In this document: positions 8,857 to 16,586 of the stretch, piece after piece
How the letters are laid out: each line of letters starts with the position of its first letter
Numbering within the stretch: position 1 is the stretch's first letter
Source of the DNA: an uncultured Lachnospiraceae bacterium
GTDB lineage: Bacteria; Bacillota; Clostridia; Lachnospirales; Lachnospiraceae
DNA length: 64,000 nt
Assembly (NCBI GenBank): GCA_910579395.1
Contig: CAJTUC010000017.1
Location: 19,072 to 83,071 of the forward strand
Reading direction: 5' to 3'
Program-made: the position numbers and the translations under genes
The notes under the pieces: model-generated
Told to the model about the DNA's origin: nothing
Seen by the model: the letters and a program-made list of their open reading frames with translations, nothing else
Databases searched by the model: none

Positions 8857-8891
8857 AAGCGAACAATCTGGAGAAGGAGGAAACGCGATGA
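8853..8891 (+). CDS. Mini-ORF 1 of the repeat ladder (12 codons)
   Basis: This reads MKANNLEKEETR and stops at TGA 8889-8891, which overlaps the next ATG (ATGA). Its start overlaps the DUF3021 stop in the same way, and the repeat unit before it carries GGAGAAGGAGG. It is too short for a folded protein. A role as translational relay between DUF3021 and the ABC ATPase is inferred. Confidence 0.45.
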   Translation: MKANNLEKEETR

Positions 8892-8926
8892 AAGCGGACA
8901 GTATGGAGAAGGAGGAAATGCGATGA
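8888..8926 (+). CDS. Mini-ORF 2 of the repeat ladder (12 codons)
   Basis: This reads MKADSMEKEEMR with the stop at 8924-8926, again overlapping the next ATG. GGAGAAGGAGG of the preceding repeat unit lies just upstream. Same interpretation as mini-ORF 1. Confidence 0.45.
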   Translation: MKADSMEKEEMR

Positions 8927-8958
8927 AGGCGGACAGTATGGAGAAGGAGGAGCCATGA
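8923..8958 (+). CDS. Mini-ORF 3 of the repeat ladder (11 codons)
   Basis: This reads MKADSMEKEEP with the stop at 8956-8958, overlapping ATG 8955 of the ABC ATPase and abutting the alternative ATG 8958. It completes an unbroken chain of stop-start overlaps from the DUF3021 gene into the ATPase gene. Confidence 0.45.
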   Translation: MKADSMEKEEP

Positions 8959-9812
8959 TGAAAGCGGATAATATGATAGAACTGACGGATATTGTGCAGC
9001 GGTTTGGCGATAAAGAGGTATTGAAAGGCATTACGTTACAGATTAAAGCCGGTGAAATCTTCGGATTGCTCGGACCGTCCGGCGCCGGCAAAACGACGCT
9101 GATCAAAATCGTAACAGGGCAGCTTCGACCAACGAAGGGAAGTGTATTGACAAACGGGATACCGGCAGCAGAGATGACGGGTGCCATGTACCGCCGGATT
9201 GGGATGATGATGGATATTCCCGGCCTCTATGGCAGACTGAGCTGTTATGATAATCTGAAATTATATGCCAGACTCTATGAAATACCGGAAAAAAGGATTT
9301 ACGAAGTATTGGAAAAGGTCGGTCTGTCGGACGCCAGAAGGTGTCCGGTTGAAAAGCTGTCCAAAGGCATGAAAGGAAGGCTTGCGCTTGCAAGGGCGGT
9401 CATGAACGAACCGACGCTCCTTTTTCTGGATGAACCGACGAGCGGACTTGATCCGGCCGCGACGCGCCGGATTCATGAACTGATTCTGGAAGAACAGGCA
9501 AAGGGCACGACCGTTTTCCTGACGACCCACAATATGACGGAGGCGGAGAAACTGTGCCGGCATATTGCTTTGCTGTATGACGGAAATGTCGTGGAGTACG
9601 GCGAGCCAAAAGAGATATGCCGTAGATATGATCACAAAAGGAAACTGAAGATACGCCTGTATGACGGAAGATGTCTGGAACTTGGCAATGATAAGGACGC
9701 TGCGGAAGCGGTAGGAGAATATTTGAAACAGGAGCTTCTCGAGACGATTCATTCCACGGAGCCCAATCTGGAAACGGTCTTTATGGAACTGACGGGAAAA
9801 GAACTGGTGTGA
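8955..9812 (+). CDS. ABC transporter ATP-binding protein
   Basis: This is the ATPase of an ABC-2 type exporter (285 aa). Walker A is GPSGAGKT (residues about 38-45), the signature is LSKGMKGRLALARA, Walker B is LLFLDEPTSGLDP and the switch His is in TTHNMTEAE. The C-terminal 70 residues form the extension usual for the DrrA/CcmA-like group. The start is ATG 8955 or 8958; its first residues MKADNM come from the partial fifth repeat unit. It forms an operon with DUF3021 upstream and the permease downstream. The LytTR-DUF3021-ABC arrangement suggests export of a peptide or drug, or self-protection, under LytTR control (inference). Confidence 0.92.
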   Translation: MMKADNMIELTDIVQRFGDKEVLKGITLQIKAGEIFGLLGPSGAGKTTLIKIVTGQLRPTKGSVLTNGIPAAEMTGAMYRRIGMMMDIPGLYGRLSCYDNLKLYARLYEIPEKRIYEVLEKVGLSDARRCPVEKLSKGMKGRLALARAVMNEPTLLFLDEPTSGLDPAATRRIHELILEEQAKGTTVFLTTHNMTEAEKLCRHIALLYDGNVVEYGEPKEICRRYDHKRKLKIRLYDGRCLELGNDKDAAEAVGEYLKQELLETIHSTEPNLETVFMELTGKELV

Positions 9813-9857
9813 GAAGAATTGAGGCTGAAAACCGGATGCAGTGAGAAAGGTATGGTT

Positions 9858-10556
9858 ATGAAAATGCGAAATATAAAAGCAGTTTTTTTAAAACAGGTAA
9901 AGGATATTTTTAAAAACAAGACGATTTTGGTTCAGTTTGTTATGTTTCCGATGCTGGTCATCATCATGGAAAACGTAGTCGTTATAGAAGGCATGCCGGA
10001 ACATTTTTTTGTCAGGATGTTTTCATTCATGTATATCGGCATGGCGCCGCTTATCAGCATGGCGGCCATTCTTGCGGAGGAAAAAGAGGAATGTACTTTG
10101 AAGATGCTGCTGATGTCCGATGTAAAGCCGGCGGAATACCTGCTCGGAACGGGAAGCTGCGTTTGGCTCGCGTGCATGGCCGGGGCCTGTGTCTTCGGTA
10201 TTGTTGGGAAATATGAAGGAAAGGCTTTTCTTTCTTTTCTCCTGATCATGGCCGCCGGCGCGGCAGCTTCTCTGCTGGTCGGGGCGGCCATCGGTACATG
10301 GAGCAGGAATCAGATGATGGCAACGTCACTCGGGGTTCCTGTCATGCTGGTCTTTGCATTTCTGCCCATGCTGTCCATGTTCAACGAGACGATTGCCCGG
10401 ATCGCGAAGATAACATATTCGGAGCAGATCAGTGTTTTGATCGGCGGACTTGGGCAGAGCGGAGCCGGGTTGGAGAATGTAATCATCATTCTGCTCAATA
10501 TCGCGGCGGCGTTTGGGTGTTTTGTGCTGGCTTATCGGCGGTGCGGGCTGGGATAA
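9858..10556 (+). CDS. ABC-2 type transporter permease
   Basis: This membrane partner of the preceding ATPase (about 232 aa) has six hydrophobic segments. The opening MKMRNIKAVFLKQVKDIFKNKTILVQFVMFP is the standard ABC-2 permease start, and AAILAEEKEECTLKMLLMSD is the conserved cytoplasmic loop before helix 3. I placed the start at ATG 9858 because GAGAAAGG ends seven bases upstream; in-frame ATG 9852 and TTG 9819 are alternatives. There is no LPxTG or processing protease domain. Together with the ATPase it forms a minimal exporter, probably a homodimer of each subunit. Confidence 0.88.
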   Translation: MKMRNIKAVFLKQVKDIFKNKTILVQFVMFPMLVIIMENVVVIEGMPEHFFVRMFSFMYIGMAPLISMAAILAEEKEECTLKMLLMSDVKPAEYLLGTGSCVWLACMAGACVFGIVGKYEGKAFLSFLLIMAAGAAASLLVGAAIGTWSRNQMMATSLGVPVMLVFAFLPMLSMFNETIARIAKITYSEQISVLIGGLGQSGAGLENVIIILLNIAAAFGCFVLAYRRCGLG

Positions 10557-10598
10557 AAAGAAAGATTGACAGAGTGCTCTTTTTTATGATAGTATTAA

Positions 10599-10615
10599 AC
10601 CGACAGCCGGTCGAT
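10599..10615. promoter_or_regulatory. Possible TetR operator before the tetR-like gene
   Basis: CCGACAGCCGGTCG contains an interrupted dyad (CGAC...GTCG) between a TTGACA box (10566-10571) and the tetR-like start. A related GAC...GGTC element occurs before the CPBP gene at 11337. Autoregulation is a guess from position only. Confidence 0.35.
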
Positions 10616-10639
10616 ATTGTGGAGGAGTGTACGGATTCA

Positions 10640-11278
10640 ATGCGTGTGGTAAAAGAGGCGGAAGAAAGAAAAAATGAAATATTGGATGTGGCAGAAAGAT
10701 TATTCGGGACAAAAGGTTTTGACAGTACCAGCACCGGTGATATTCTGAATGAAATCGGTATTGCCAGAGGTACGCTTTATTATCATTTTAAATCGAAAGA
10801 GGAAATTTTAGATGCTATCATCAGCCGCATGATGAATCGAATGATTGAGAAAGCGAAAACAATCGCAGTCCGGAAAGAGATACCTGTATTGCAGCGTCTT
10901 ACAATGATGGTGTTCTCCCTCAACGTAAGTGACGGGCATTTGGAGCAGGAACTTTTGGAGCAGGCACACAAGCCGCAGAATGCCCTTATGCATCAGAAAA
11001 TGGAGAAGTGCCTGTTGTCCGGTATCAATCCAATCATTACTGATTTGATAGAAGAGGGAATCACACAAGGGATTTGTCGGACAGATTACCCGGAAGAAGT
11101 TGCGGAAATGACATTTTTGTATGCTAATACGGTATTTGACGATCTTATGGAACATAGCGAAGAAGAAAAGCAGAGAAAGATAGCGGCATTTATTTATAAT
11201 TTGGAACGGCTCTTAAATATGGAGCAGGACAGTATGAAAGAAGCCATTATGCCTGTTTTTCAAAGGTATGCTGAATAA
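10640..11278 (+). CDS. TetR/AcrR-family transcriptional regulator
   Basis: This DNA-binding repressor (about 212 aa) has an N-terminal HTH at residues 10-57: ILDVAERLFGTKGFDSTSTG, then EIGIARGTLYYHFKSKEEIL. The all-helical ligand-binding domain that follows is too diverse to predict an inducer. ATG 10640 (MRVVKEAEERKN) is the probable start; GGAGGAG at 10621-10627 is 12 bases upstream. The frame stays open far upstream but there overlaps the permease gene in a different frame and is not coding. It sits between an ABC exporter and a CPBP protease gene and could control either. Confidence 0.9.
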   Translation: MRVVKEAEERKNEILDVAERLFGTKGFDSTSTGDILNEIGIARGTLYYHFKSKEEILDAIISRMMNRMIEKAKTIAVRKEIPVLQRLTMMVFSLNVSDGHLEQELLEQAHKPQNALMHQKMEKCLLSGINPIITDLIEEGITQGICRTDYPEEVAEMTFLYANTVFDDLMEHSEEEKQRKIAAFIYNLERLLNMEQDSMKEAIMPVFQRYAE

Positions 11279-11300
11279 TGTAAGTTGAAGAGTAAATACA

Positions 11301-11325
11301 AGGAACAAAATGTTCCTTTGTTTTT
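11301..11325 (+). terminator. Rho-independent terminator after the tetR-like gene
   Basis: AGGAACA-AAA-TGTTCCT is a perfect 7-bp stem with a 3-nt loop, followed by TTGTTTTT, 22 bases after the stop. Confidence 0.78.
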
Positions 11326-11336
11326 CCACCATAAAC

Positions 11337-11353
11337 AGACAAGCAGTCGGTCT
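11337..11353. promoter_or_regulatory. Possible operator before the CPBP gene
   Basis: AGACAAGCAGTCGGTCT is an imperfect dyad (AGAC...GTCT) resembling the one before the tetR-like gene. It lies 47 bases before the CPBP start. Weak evidence. Confidence 0.3.
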
Positions 11354-11399
11354 ATACAAAAAAGAAATATTTTACGACAGTAAAAGGAGGTTTGATGTA

Positions 11400-12191
11400 A
11401 TGAAAACAAATTATCTGAAAAAATATATCATCAGTTCCTATATTTTGGTTTGGGCGCTCATTATTTTTGTGGCGGGTACGGCAAGCCTGGTCTTTCACGC
11501 GCCGCCCGTGATCATGTGGATTGTCCGTAATCTGATCGCATGGTCGCCGACGTATCTGCTTTTGCTCGGTTGGAAACATTTCAGACCGGATGAAACGAGA
11601 AAAGCTTTTATAAAAAGGTGTTTTTCGGGTAAGGTGAAACTGTTCCCGCTGCTGTGCTCCTTTGCACTTACTTTTGGAATAAGCGTCCTGTCGCTGCTCA
11701 TCTTTTCCGTTATTACGGGAAAGCCGATGTTGTCCTACGTCAGTCTTGGCTCGTCGGCATTACCGCTTAGTATTTTTCTCTCCTTTACTTCAGGGCCGAC
11801 AGGAGAAGAACTGGGATGGCGGGGTTTTATGAGGGAAGAATTTAACAAGAAATACGGTTTCCTCAAATCCGCTGTCTGTCAGGGCCTGGTGTGGTGTTTC
11901 TGGCATGCGCTTTTATGGGTGGTGGATTCGGAATATACTGATTGGCGGGCAGTTCCCTATGTTATTTCCAATATTGTCGTCATAACCTGTATGACCGTTT
12001 TGATGAATATTTTTCTGGAACGGCAGAACAATTTGATTTACTCGGTGCTGCTGCATTTTGGCTTTAATATCATCTATGTATTTTTGGATGCGGATATAGG
12101 GTTTTTTGTGATTTTGACTATCCTGTATCCGGTAGTTACCTCGTTTGCCGTTTTGATAAGGAGTAAGGCGGTTAAAGGGCTGCCGGCTTAA
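11400..12191 (+). CDS. CPBP-family intramembrane metalloprotease
   Basis: This multi-spanning membrane protein (263 aa) carries the CPBP (CAAX/Abi) motifs. EELGWRGF near residue 136 supplies the paired Glu and Arg, FWHALLW near 166 the first His, and HFGFN near 219 the second His/Asn. Family members are intramembrane glutamic proteases that can process prenylated proteins, control sigma factors or confer bacteriocin immunity; the target here is unknown. ATG 11400 has AGGAGG nine bases upstream. It may belong to the regulon of the preceding TetR-type protein. Confidence 0.88.
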   Translation: MKTNYLKKYIISSYILVWALIIFVAGTASLVFHAPPVIMWIVRNLIAWSPTYLLLLGWKHFRPDETRKAFIKRCFSGKVKLFPLLCSFALTFGISVLSLLIFSVITGKPMLSYVSLGSSALPLSIFLSFTSGPTGEELGWRGFMREEFNKKYGFLKSAVCQGLVWCFWHALLWVVDSEYTDWRAVPYVISNIVVITCMTVLMNIFLERQNNLIYSVLLHFGFNIIYVFLDADIGFFVILTILYPVVTSFAVLIRSKAVKGLPA

Positions 12192-12228
12192 TGAACTTTA
12201 CATAAATAACAGTGTTTTCATAATAGAA

Positions 12229-12489
12229 TTACGGCATCTTCTCATCCCTGTCCGAAAGTCCTTCCGCTGCGGCAGCCTGTCTGTCTTTCATCAGTCCATA
12301 GAACCAGATACAGAGCCAGAGCAGAATCGGCAGGGCGATCGTCGTCAGCAGACATGCCGCGAACATCTTGCCTGCACCCGGAAAATCCAGACAGGCGACA
12401 ATCAGCGTAACGAGATACAGTAATACTAAAATAATGACACAAAGAAGAGCGGCAAATTGTTTTGGCGTTCTTTTTTTATTGTTTTTCAT
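12229..12489 (-). CDS. Small two-helix membrane protein, unknown function
   Basis: This 86-residue protein has a basic N-terminus (MKNNKKRTPKQF), two strongly hydrophobic segments (about 13-35 and 45-68) and a polar tail rich in Ala, Asp and Glu. I do not recognise a named family. The start is set at the complement of 12489, where GAAAGGTAAG lies upstream; a longer open frame to 12570 lacks a ribosome site. It is transcribed convergently with the CPBP gene and divergently from the beta-mannosidase gene. The helix-then-polar-tail pattern and codon use fit a real gene. Confidence 0.6.
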   Translation of the reverse strand: MKNNKKRTPKQFAALLCVIILVLLYLVTLIVACLDFPGAGKMFAACLLTTIALPILLWLCIWFYGLMKDRQAAAAEGLSDRDEKMP

Positions 12490-12634
12490 GCTGATCTTAC
12501 CTTTCAATTTCTTGTTTTTTAGAGCCGATACGATATTTCTCATTATATTCTTATCCGGCATAAATTTCAAGAATGTAAACTTGTGGAAGGATTTGCCGTT
12601 TTCTAAAGATTTGGGTGAATTACACCGGTTGGTA

Positions 12635-12643
12635 TGGTATAAT
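12635..12643 (+). promoter_or_regulatory. Extended -10 promoter of the beta-mannosidase gene
   Basis: TGGTATAAT, an extended -10 element, lies 61 bases before the start codon. No good -35 is visible, as is usual for extended -10 promoters. Confidence 0.6.
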
Positions 12644-12703
12644 GTTCCTGGCTGGAGAGTAACAAAGTAAAATTTTCTGGGAAAGGAATGGTCATTAGCA
12701 AGG

Positions 12704-15253
12704 ATGAAAAAAACAAGAATAGACCGAAACTGGCAGATGAAAATCTTCGGTGAGAATGTATTCGGGATTTCGAACGACTGGATGGAGGCGGAAGTTCCCG
12801 GTTCCGTATATGGGAATCTGTTGAAAAAAGGATTGATGCCGGACCCGTATGACCGGATGAACGAGTTGGATGCGTTGAAACTGATGGAGAATGACTTCAG
12901 TTTTCGGACAACTTTTCTTTTGGCGAAAGAGCAGCTTGCGGCGGATGGTCTTTTGTTACGATTTGACGGTGTTGATACATTGTCAGATATTTATTTGAAT
13001 GACATTTTTCTCGGACATACGGACAATATGCACCGCGTTTGGGAGTATGATATTCTGGAGGCAGCCAGGGAAGGGGAGAACGAACTTCGGGTGCAGTTGT
13101 ATTCGCCGACAAGATACATTGCCGAAGAGAATGAAAAAGTTTATACAGGCGGTTCGTCCGAATGTATGAAAGGGTTTCCGCATCTGCGGAAAGCGCATTG
13201 CATGTTCGGCTGGGACTGGGGGCCGAGACTTCCCGATGCCGGTATTTTCAGGGAAGTTTCCGTATTGGAAGTGGAAAAGGCGCGATTGGAACAAGTTTAC
13301 ATAACACAAAATTGGGAAAAGAATGAAATTAATAAACATACGGAGTTTGAAAACGGGACAGATTCGGGAATGTGGACGGAAAACGCGGAAGAACAGGTAA
13401 CGCTGGCCTTTGATGTGACAATCGAATCCTTTGCAGATACTTCGGAACGTCTTGTGTTAAAGACAGCTCTGTATGACCCGGAAGAGGTGCTGATTGCGGA
13501 GAAATCTTCTGCGGCAGACGGGAACGACTGGGACCGGATTACTGTTGAAAATCCGCAGAAATGGTGGCCGAACGGCTACGGAAGCCAGCCCCTGTATACG
13601 GCAGAGGTCGTATTGGAGGATGAGAACGGACAGGTTCTTGACCGTTTTTGTAAGCGGATTGGTCTGCGCACGATGACTGTGAATACCGATCAGGATGAAT
13701 GGGGAGAGTGCTTTGCACATGAAGTGAACGGCGTTAAGATTTTTGCGATGGGTGCGGATTATATTCCTGAGGACAATCTTCTTTCCAGAGTGACGAAGGA
13801 GCGGACAGGGAAGCTTTTAGAAGATGCTGTTCTGGCCAATCATAACTGCGTCAGAGTATGGGGCGGCGGATATTATCCCGACGATTGGTTCTATGATGCC
13901 TGCGATGAACTGGGGCTTGTTGTGTGGCAGGATTTTATGTTTGCCTGCGCTTCTTATGAACTGGATGAGACATTTGAAAGGAACATTCGTGCGGAAATAC
14001 GCGATAATGTCAGGAGACTCCGGCATCATGCCTGCCTTGGCCTGTGGTGTGGCAATAACGAGATGGAAACACAGACGCTGGACGGTGCGTGGCAGCCTTC
14101 CGAGAAGCAGAAGTGCGATTATATCAAACTTTTTGAGTACATTATTCCTCAAGTCCTGAAAGAGGAGGACCCGGCGGCCTTTTACTGGCCTTCTTCCCCT
14201 TCTTCCGGCGGTAATTATGACAATCCGTGGGATGAGAACAGGGGAGATACCCATTATTGGGATGTCTGGCATGGCAGCAAGCCGTTCACAGAGTACCGGA
14301 AATTTTATTTCCGTTATCTGTCGGAGTTCGGTTTTCAGTCATTTCCATGTCTGAAAACGGTGGAAACCTTTACAAAACCCGAAGACCGGAATATCTTTTC
14401 AAGGGTCATGGAGATGCATCAGCGCAACAAGGCGGCAAACGGCAAGATTCTGAATTATCTTTCGGCGACTTATCTCTATCCGGCGGGATTTGATGAGTTG
14501 ATTTATGCTTCCCAGCTTCTGCAGGCGGATGCGATACGTTATGGAATCGAACATTTCAGGCGGTACAGAGGCCGGTGCATGGGAACTGTCGTCTGGCAGT
14601 TAAATGATATCTGGCCGGTGGCATCCTGGGCGGGCATCGACTATTACGGAAGATGGAAGGCGCTTCATTATGCGGAAAAAAGAGCTTTTGCCCCGCTTAT
14701 GATTTCCTGCGAGGAAACGGGAGAACTGAGCGAACGGCCTTACTGCATCGATGAGCCGGCACCGATTGAAAAGGCGGCAAGGCTCCATGTGGCGAATGAA
14801 ACGATGGAACGAGTGAACGGCATCGTTACATGGGAACTGCGCACGCCGGACAGCAGCATCCTGATATCCGGAGAAAAAGAAATTTCGGTGGAACCGCTAA
14901 GCGGTGTCTGGCTTGAAAAACTGGATTTTTCGGAATATGACGAGCTTCGGATTTATCTGCATTGTGCTTTTTCGGTGGAGGGCAGGACGGTATCCGAGAA
15001 TTTCTGTCTGTTTACGGCACCCAAGCATTTTGCGTTTTGTGCGCCGAATCTGTCTTATCGCAAAGACGGTAATGCGCTTGTGATATCCGCGGACGCTTAT
15101 GCAAAAAGCGTGGAAATACAGGGCGTAGACGGCGATGTAAAGCTTTCGGATAATTTTTTTGATATGAATGCGGGAGAAAAGCGGGTGGAAATACTGGAAG
15201 GCAGTGCAAAGCAGTTTGTGCTTCGCTCGGCATATCAGATTGGAAGAGGATAA
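12704..15253 (+). CDS. Beta-mannosidase, glycoside hydrolase family 2
   Basis: This 849-residue enzyme is expected to hydrolyse terminal beta-1,4-mannose from manno-oligosaccharides by a retaining mechanism. The N-terminal sugar-binding jelly roll contains VPGSVYGNLLKKGLMPDPYD; beta-sandwich and TIM-barrel domains follow. The acid/base Glu lies in WCGNNEME (about residue 452) and the nucleophile Glu in YLSEFGFQSFP (about 540). GADYIPEDNLLSR and VWGGGYYPDDWFYD are also typical of beta-mannosidases rather than beta-galactosidases. No signal peptide is seen, so it acts in the cytoplasm on imported oligosaccharides. Length matches the family. It is transcribed alone from an extended -10 promoter to a strong terminator; no mannan transporter lies next to it. 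Confidence 0.93.
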   Translation: MKKTRIDRNWQMKIFGENVFGISNDWMEAEVPGSVYGNLLKKGLMPDPYDRMNELDALKLMENDFSFRTTFLLAKEQLAADGLLLRFDGVDTLSDIYLNDIFLGHTDNMHRVWEYDILEAAREGENELRVQLYSPTRYIAEENEKVYTGGSSECMKGFPHLRKAHCMFGWDWGPRLPDAGIFREVSVLEVEKARLEQVYITQNWEKNEINKHTEFENGTDSGMWTENAEEQVTLAFDVTIESFADTSERLVLKTALYDPEEVLIAEKSSAADGNDWDRITVENPQKWWPNGYGSQPLYTAEVVLEDENGQVLDRFCKRIGLRTMTVNTDQDEWGECFAHEVNGVKIFAMGADYIPEDNLLSRVTKERTGKLLEDAVLANHNCVRVWGGGYYPDDWFYDACDELGLVVWQDFMFACASYELDETFERNIRAEIRDNVRRLRHHACLGLWCGNNEMETQTLDGAWQPSEKQKCDYIKLFEYIIPQVLKEEDPAAFYWPSSPSSGGNYDNPWDENRGDTHYWDVWHGSKPFTEYRKFYFRYLSEFGFQSFPCLKTVETFTKPEDRNIFSRVMEMHQRNKAANGKILNYLSATYLYPAGFDELIYASQLLQADAIRYGIEHFRRYRGRCMGTVVWQLNDIWPVASWAGIDYYGRWKALHYAEKRAFAPLMISCEETGELSERPYCIDEPAPIEKAARLHVANETMERVNGIVTWELRTPDSSILISGEKEISVEPLSGVWLEKLDFSEYDELRIYLHCAFSVEGRTVSENFCLFTAPKHFAFCAPNLSYRKDGNALVISADAYAKSVEIQGVDGDVKLSDNFFDMNAGEKRVEILEGSAKQFVLRSAYQIGRG

Positions 15254-15255
15254 AA

Positions 15256-15280
15256 GAACGGGGGGGCATGCCCCCGTTTC
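15256..15280. terminator. Bidirectional terminator between beta-mannosidase and NERD genes
   Basis: The stem AACGGGGG/CCCCCGTT with a short GGCATG loop sits between convergent stops. T-rich sequence follows it on both strands (GTTTCTTAGTTTT on +, GTTCTTTTA on -). Confidence 0.8.
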
Positions 15281-16399
15281 TTAGTTTTGATTCAGTATTT
15301 CGATGACGGCATCGCCGTATTTTTCGGCTTTTACGGGGCCAAAGCCTGACACTTGCTGCAGTTCATCTTTGTTTTTGGGATTTTTTTGGATTAAATCCAT
15401 CATCTGTGCGTCGTTAAAGATCATATAGGGTTTCTTATTTTCACTTCTGCTTTGTGCCAGCCGAAAGGATTTTAAGCGTTTGATCAGGTCGTCCTTATCT
15501 TGTTTCGGTGCCGGGGGTTCGCCTGTCTGGTCTTGCGGATATGTTTTCGGAACGGTTTCCGGCACTGGTTCCGAAGGCGTTTCCGGAGCGGTTTCCTGTG
15601 CGGCATTGTCTTTGCATGTCTCGTGGCTTTTTCTTTCTTCTTCGATCTTCTGAATCATTTCCGCATATTTTGAAGTATAATCTGTCGTTTTCGGCTGGTC
15701 ATTGTTAAGATAGAAACGTGCCAGGTCATACATTGCTGATTCGCTCATCTTATAATTCTTTTCTGCTTCATCCGTGCTTTTTATGTATGCGGTCAACTGG
15801 TCTGCGCGAATGACCTTTTCTTTGACTTCCTTTTTGGCATAGCGGTCGTTCAAGATTGTTTTGGGATTTGCGAGCACGACGATGGATTTGTAGCAATTGC
15901 TGTAATCTGATACGAAAAGCTTTTTGAGCAGAGAATTGCCCTCGCTTTTTCTGCGCAGTTCCTTCAATACAAGGAGATGGCGTTCATTTTGGGTGATCGG
16001 GGACTCCATGCCTTCTCTTACCCATTTTCCGTTGATCTGAAAATTGCGGATAAAGGTACCTTTGTTGTCGATTTCTATATTACCGTATAAGTTCTTGCAC
16101 TCAATGACATAAATATGCTTTCTTGTTATGACGAGATAATCGATTTGGGCAGGGATGTCGTCAATCGTGAGAAAAATATCATGAAGGACATACATATCGA
16201 TGCCGCTGCTTTTGAGTTGGAAGGCGATGTTCTTCTCGCCTGCTTCTCCGTATCGGGCGTAACTTATCTGCTTTTCGATTTTCTTTCTGATCTCATCGGA
16301 CGCGTCCTCTTTAAGCCGTTCCATTTTTTCAATGTACTCCTTTACATCGCTGTTTTCTTTTAAGAAGACGGTGCCGATTTTCTTTGTAAATAATCCCAT
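15281..16399 (-). CDS. NERD nuclease-related domain protein with C-terminal HRDC domain
   Basis: This 372-residue protein has an N-terminal coiled-coil stretch and a NERD domain (about residues 48-165: GEAGEKNIAFQLKSSGIDMY, IPAQIDYLVITRKHIYVIECKN). The D...ECK arrangement resembles the catalytic core of restriction-type nucleases. A Pro/Glu/Thr-rich linker (about 275-310) leads to an HRDC-like helical domain at the end (IFNDAQMMDLIQKNPKN, VSGFGPVKAEKYGDAVI), a module that binds nucleic acid in RecQ and RNase D. A role in DNA processing is suggested but not established. The start at complement 16399 (MGLFTKKIG) follows GAGG; a longer frame to 16456 covers leader repeats. Confidence 0.85.
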   Translation of the reverse strand: MGLFTKKIGTVFLKENSDVKEYIEKMERLKEDASDEIRKKIEKQISYARYGEAGEKNIAFQLKSSGIDMYVLHDIFLTIDDIPAQIDYLVITRKHIYVIECKNLYGNIEIDNKGTFIRNFQINGKWVREGMESPITQNERHLLVLKELRRKSEGNSLLKKLFVSDYSNCYKSIVVLANPKTILNDRYAKKEVKEKVIRADQLTAYIKSTDEAEKNYKMSESAMYDLARFYLNNDQPKTTDYTSKYAEMIQKIEEERKSHETCKDNAAQETAPETPSEPVPETVPKTYPQDQTGEPPAPKQDKDDLIKRLKSFRLAQSRSENKKPYMIFNDAQMMDLIQKNPKNKDELQQVSGFGPVKAEKYGDAVIEILNQN

Positions 16400-16422
16400 T
16401 GGGATACCTCGTTTCTTTTGTT

Positions 16423-16474
16423 CTGCGTGACGCCAGCCAACAGGCCTGCGTGACACTGGCTGGCAGGCCTGCGT
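16423..16474 (-). repeat. 23-bp leader repeat with inverted centres before the NERD gene
   Basis: Two 23-bp units (16423-16445 and 16446-16468) and a partial third share CTGCGTGAC at the left and CAGGC at the right. Their centres are GCCAGCC and GGCTGGC, which are reverse complements. The transcribed leader can therefore fold the two units on each other. Confidence 0.75.
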
Positions 16475-16476
16475 CT

Positions 16477-16485
16477 ATTATACCA
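16477..16485 (-). promoter_or_regulatory. Extended -10 promoter of the NERD gene
   Basis: On the minus strand the bases read TGGTATAAT, an extended -10 element, placing the transcript start just before the 23-bp leader repeats. Confidence 0.55.
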
Positions 16486-16586
16486 TGGACAAAACTTTTT
16501 GCATAATATTTTGCTGTTGAATTAAAAATCCGCTTTACCCTTGAAACTTTCCGGCCCTCTTATTCGTATTATCTATAAAGACGCAC

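Larger units (their letters stand above)
8818..8957 (+). repeat. 35-bp tandem repeat (four units plus a partial fifth)
   Basis: Units start at 8818, 8853, 8888 and 8923, each beginning ATGAAAGCG or ATGAAGGCG and containing GGAGAAGGAGG. A partial fifth (ATGAAAGCGGATAATATG) begins at 8958 and forms the N-terminus of the ABC ATPase. Units differ by only a few bases, mostly the AATCTG/AGTATG alternative. Every unit ends so that its TGA overlaps the next ATG. Confidence 0.95.

Noticed and set aside
8818..8957. The direct 35-bp repeats as a small CRISPR array
   Set aside because: The units are head-to-tail with no spacers, encode coupled mini-ORFs and have no cas genes nearby.
10298..10639. N-terminal extension of the TetR-type protein back to 10298
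   Set aside because: It overlaps the permease in another frame and shows no TetR similarity; the HTH begins right after ATG 10640.
15281..16399. NERD-HRDC protein as an anti-phage defence gene
   Set aside because: It is alone between a glycosidase and a cluster of unknown proteins, with no other defence gene; the sequence alone does not support it.
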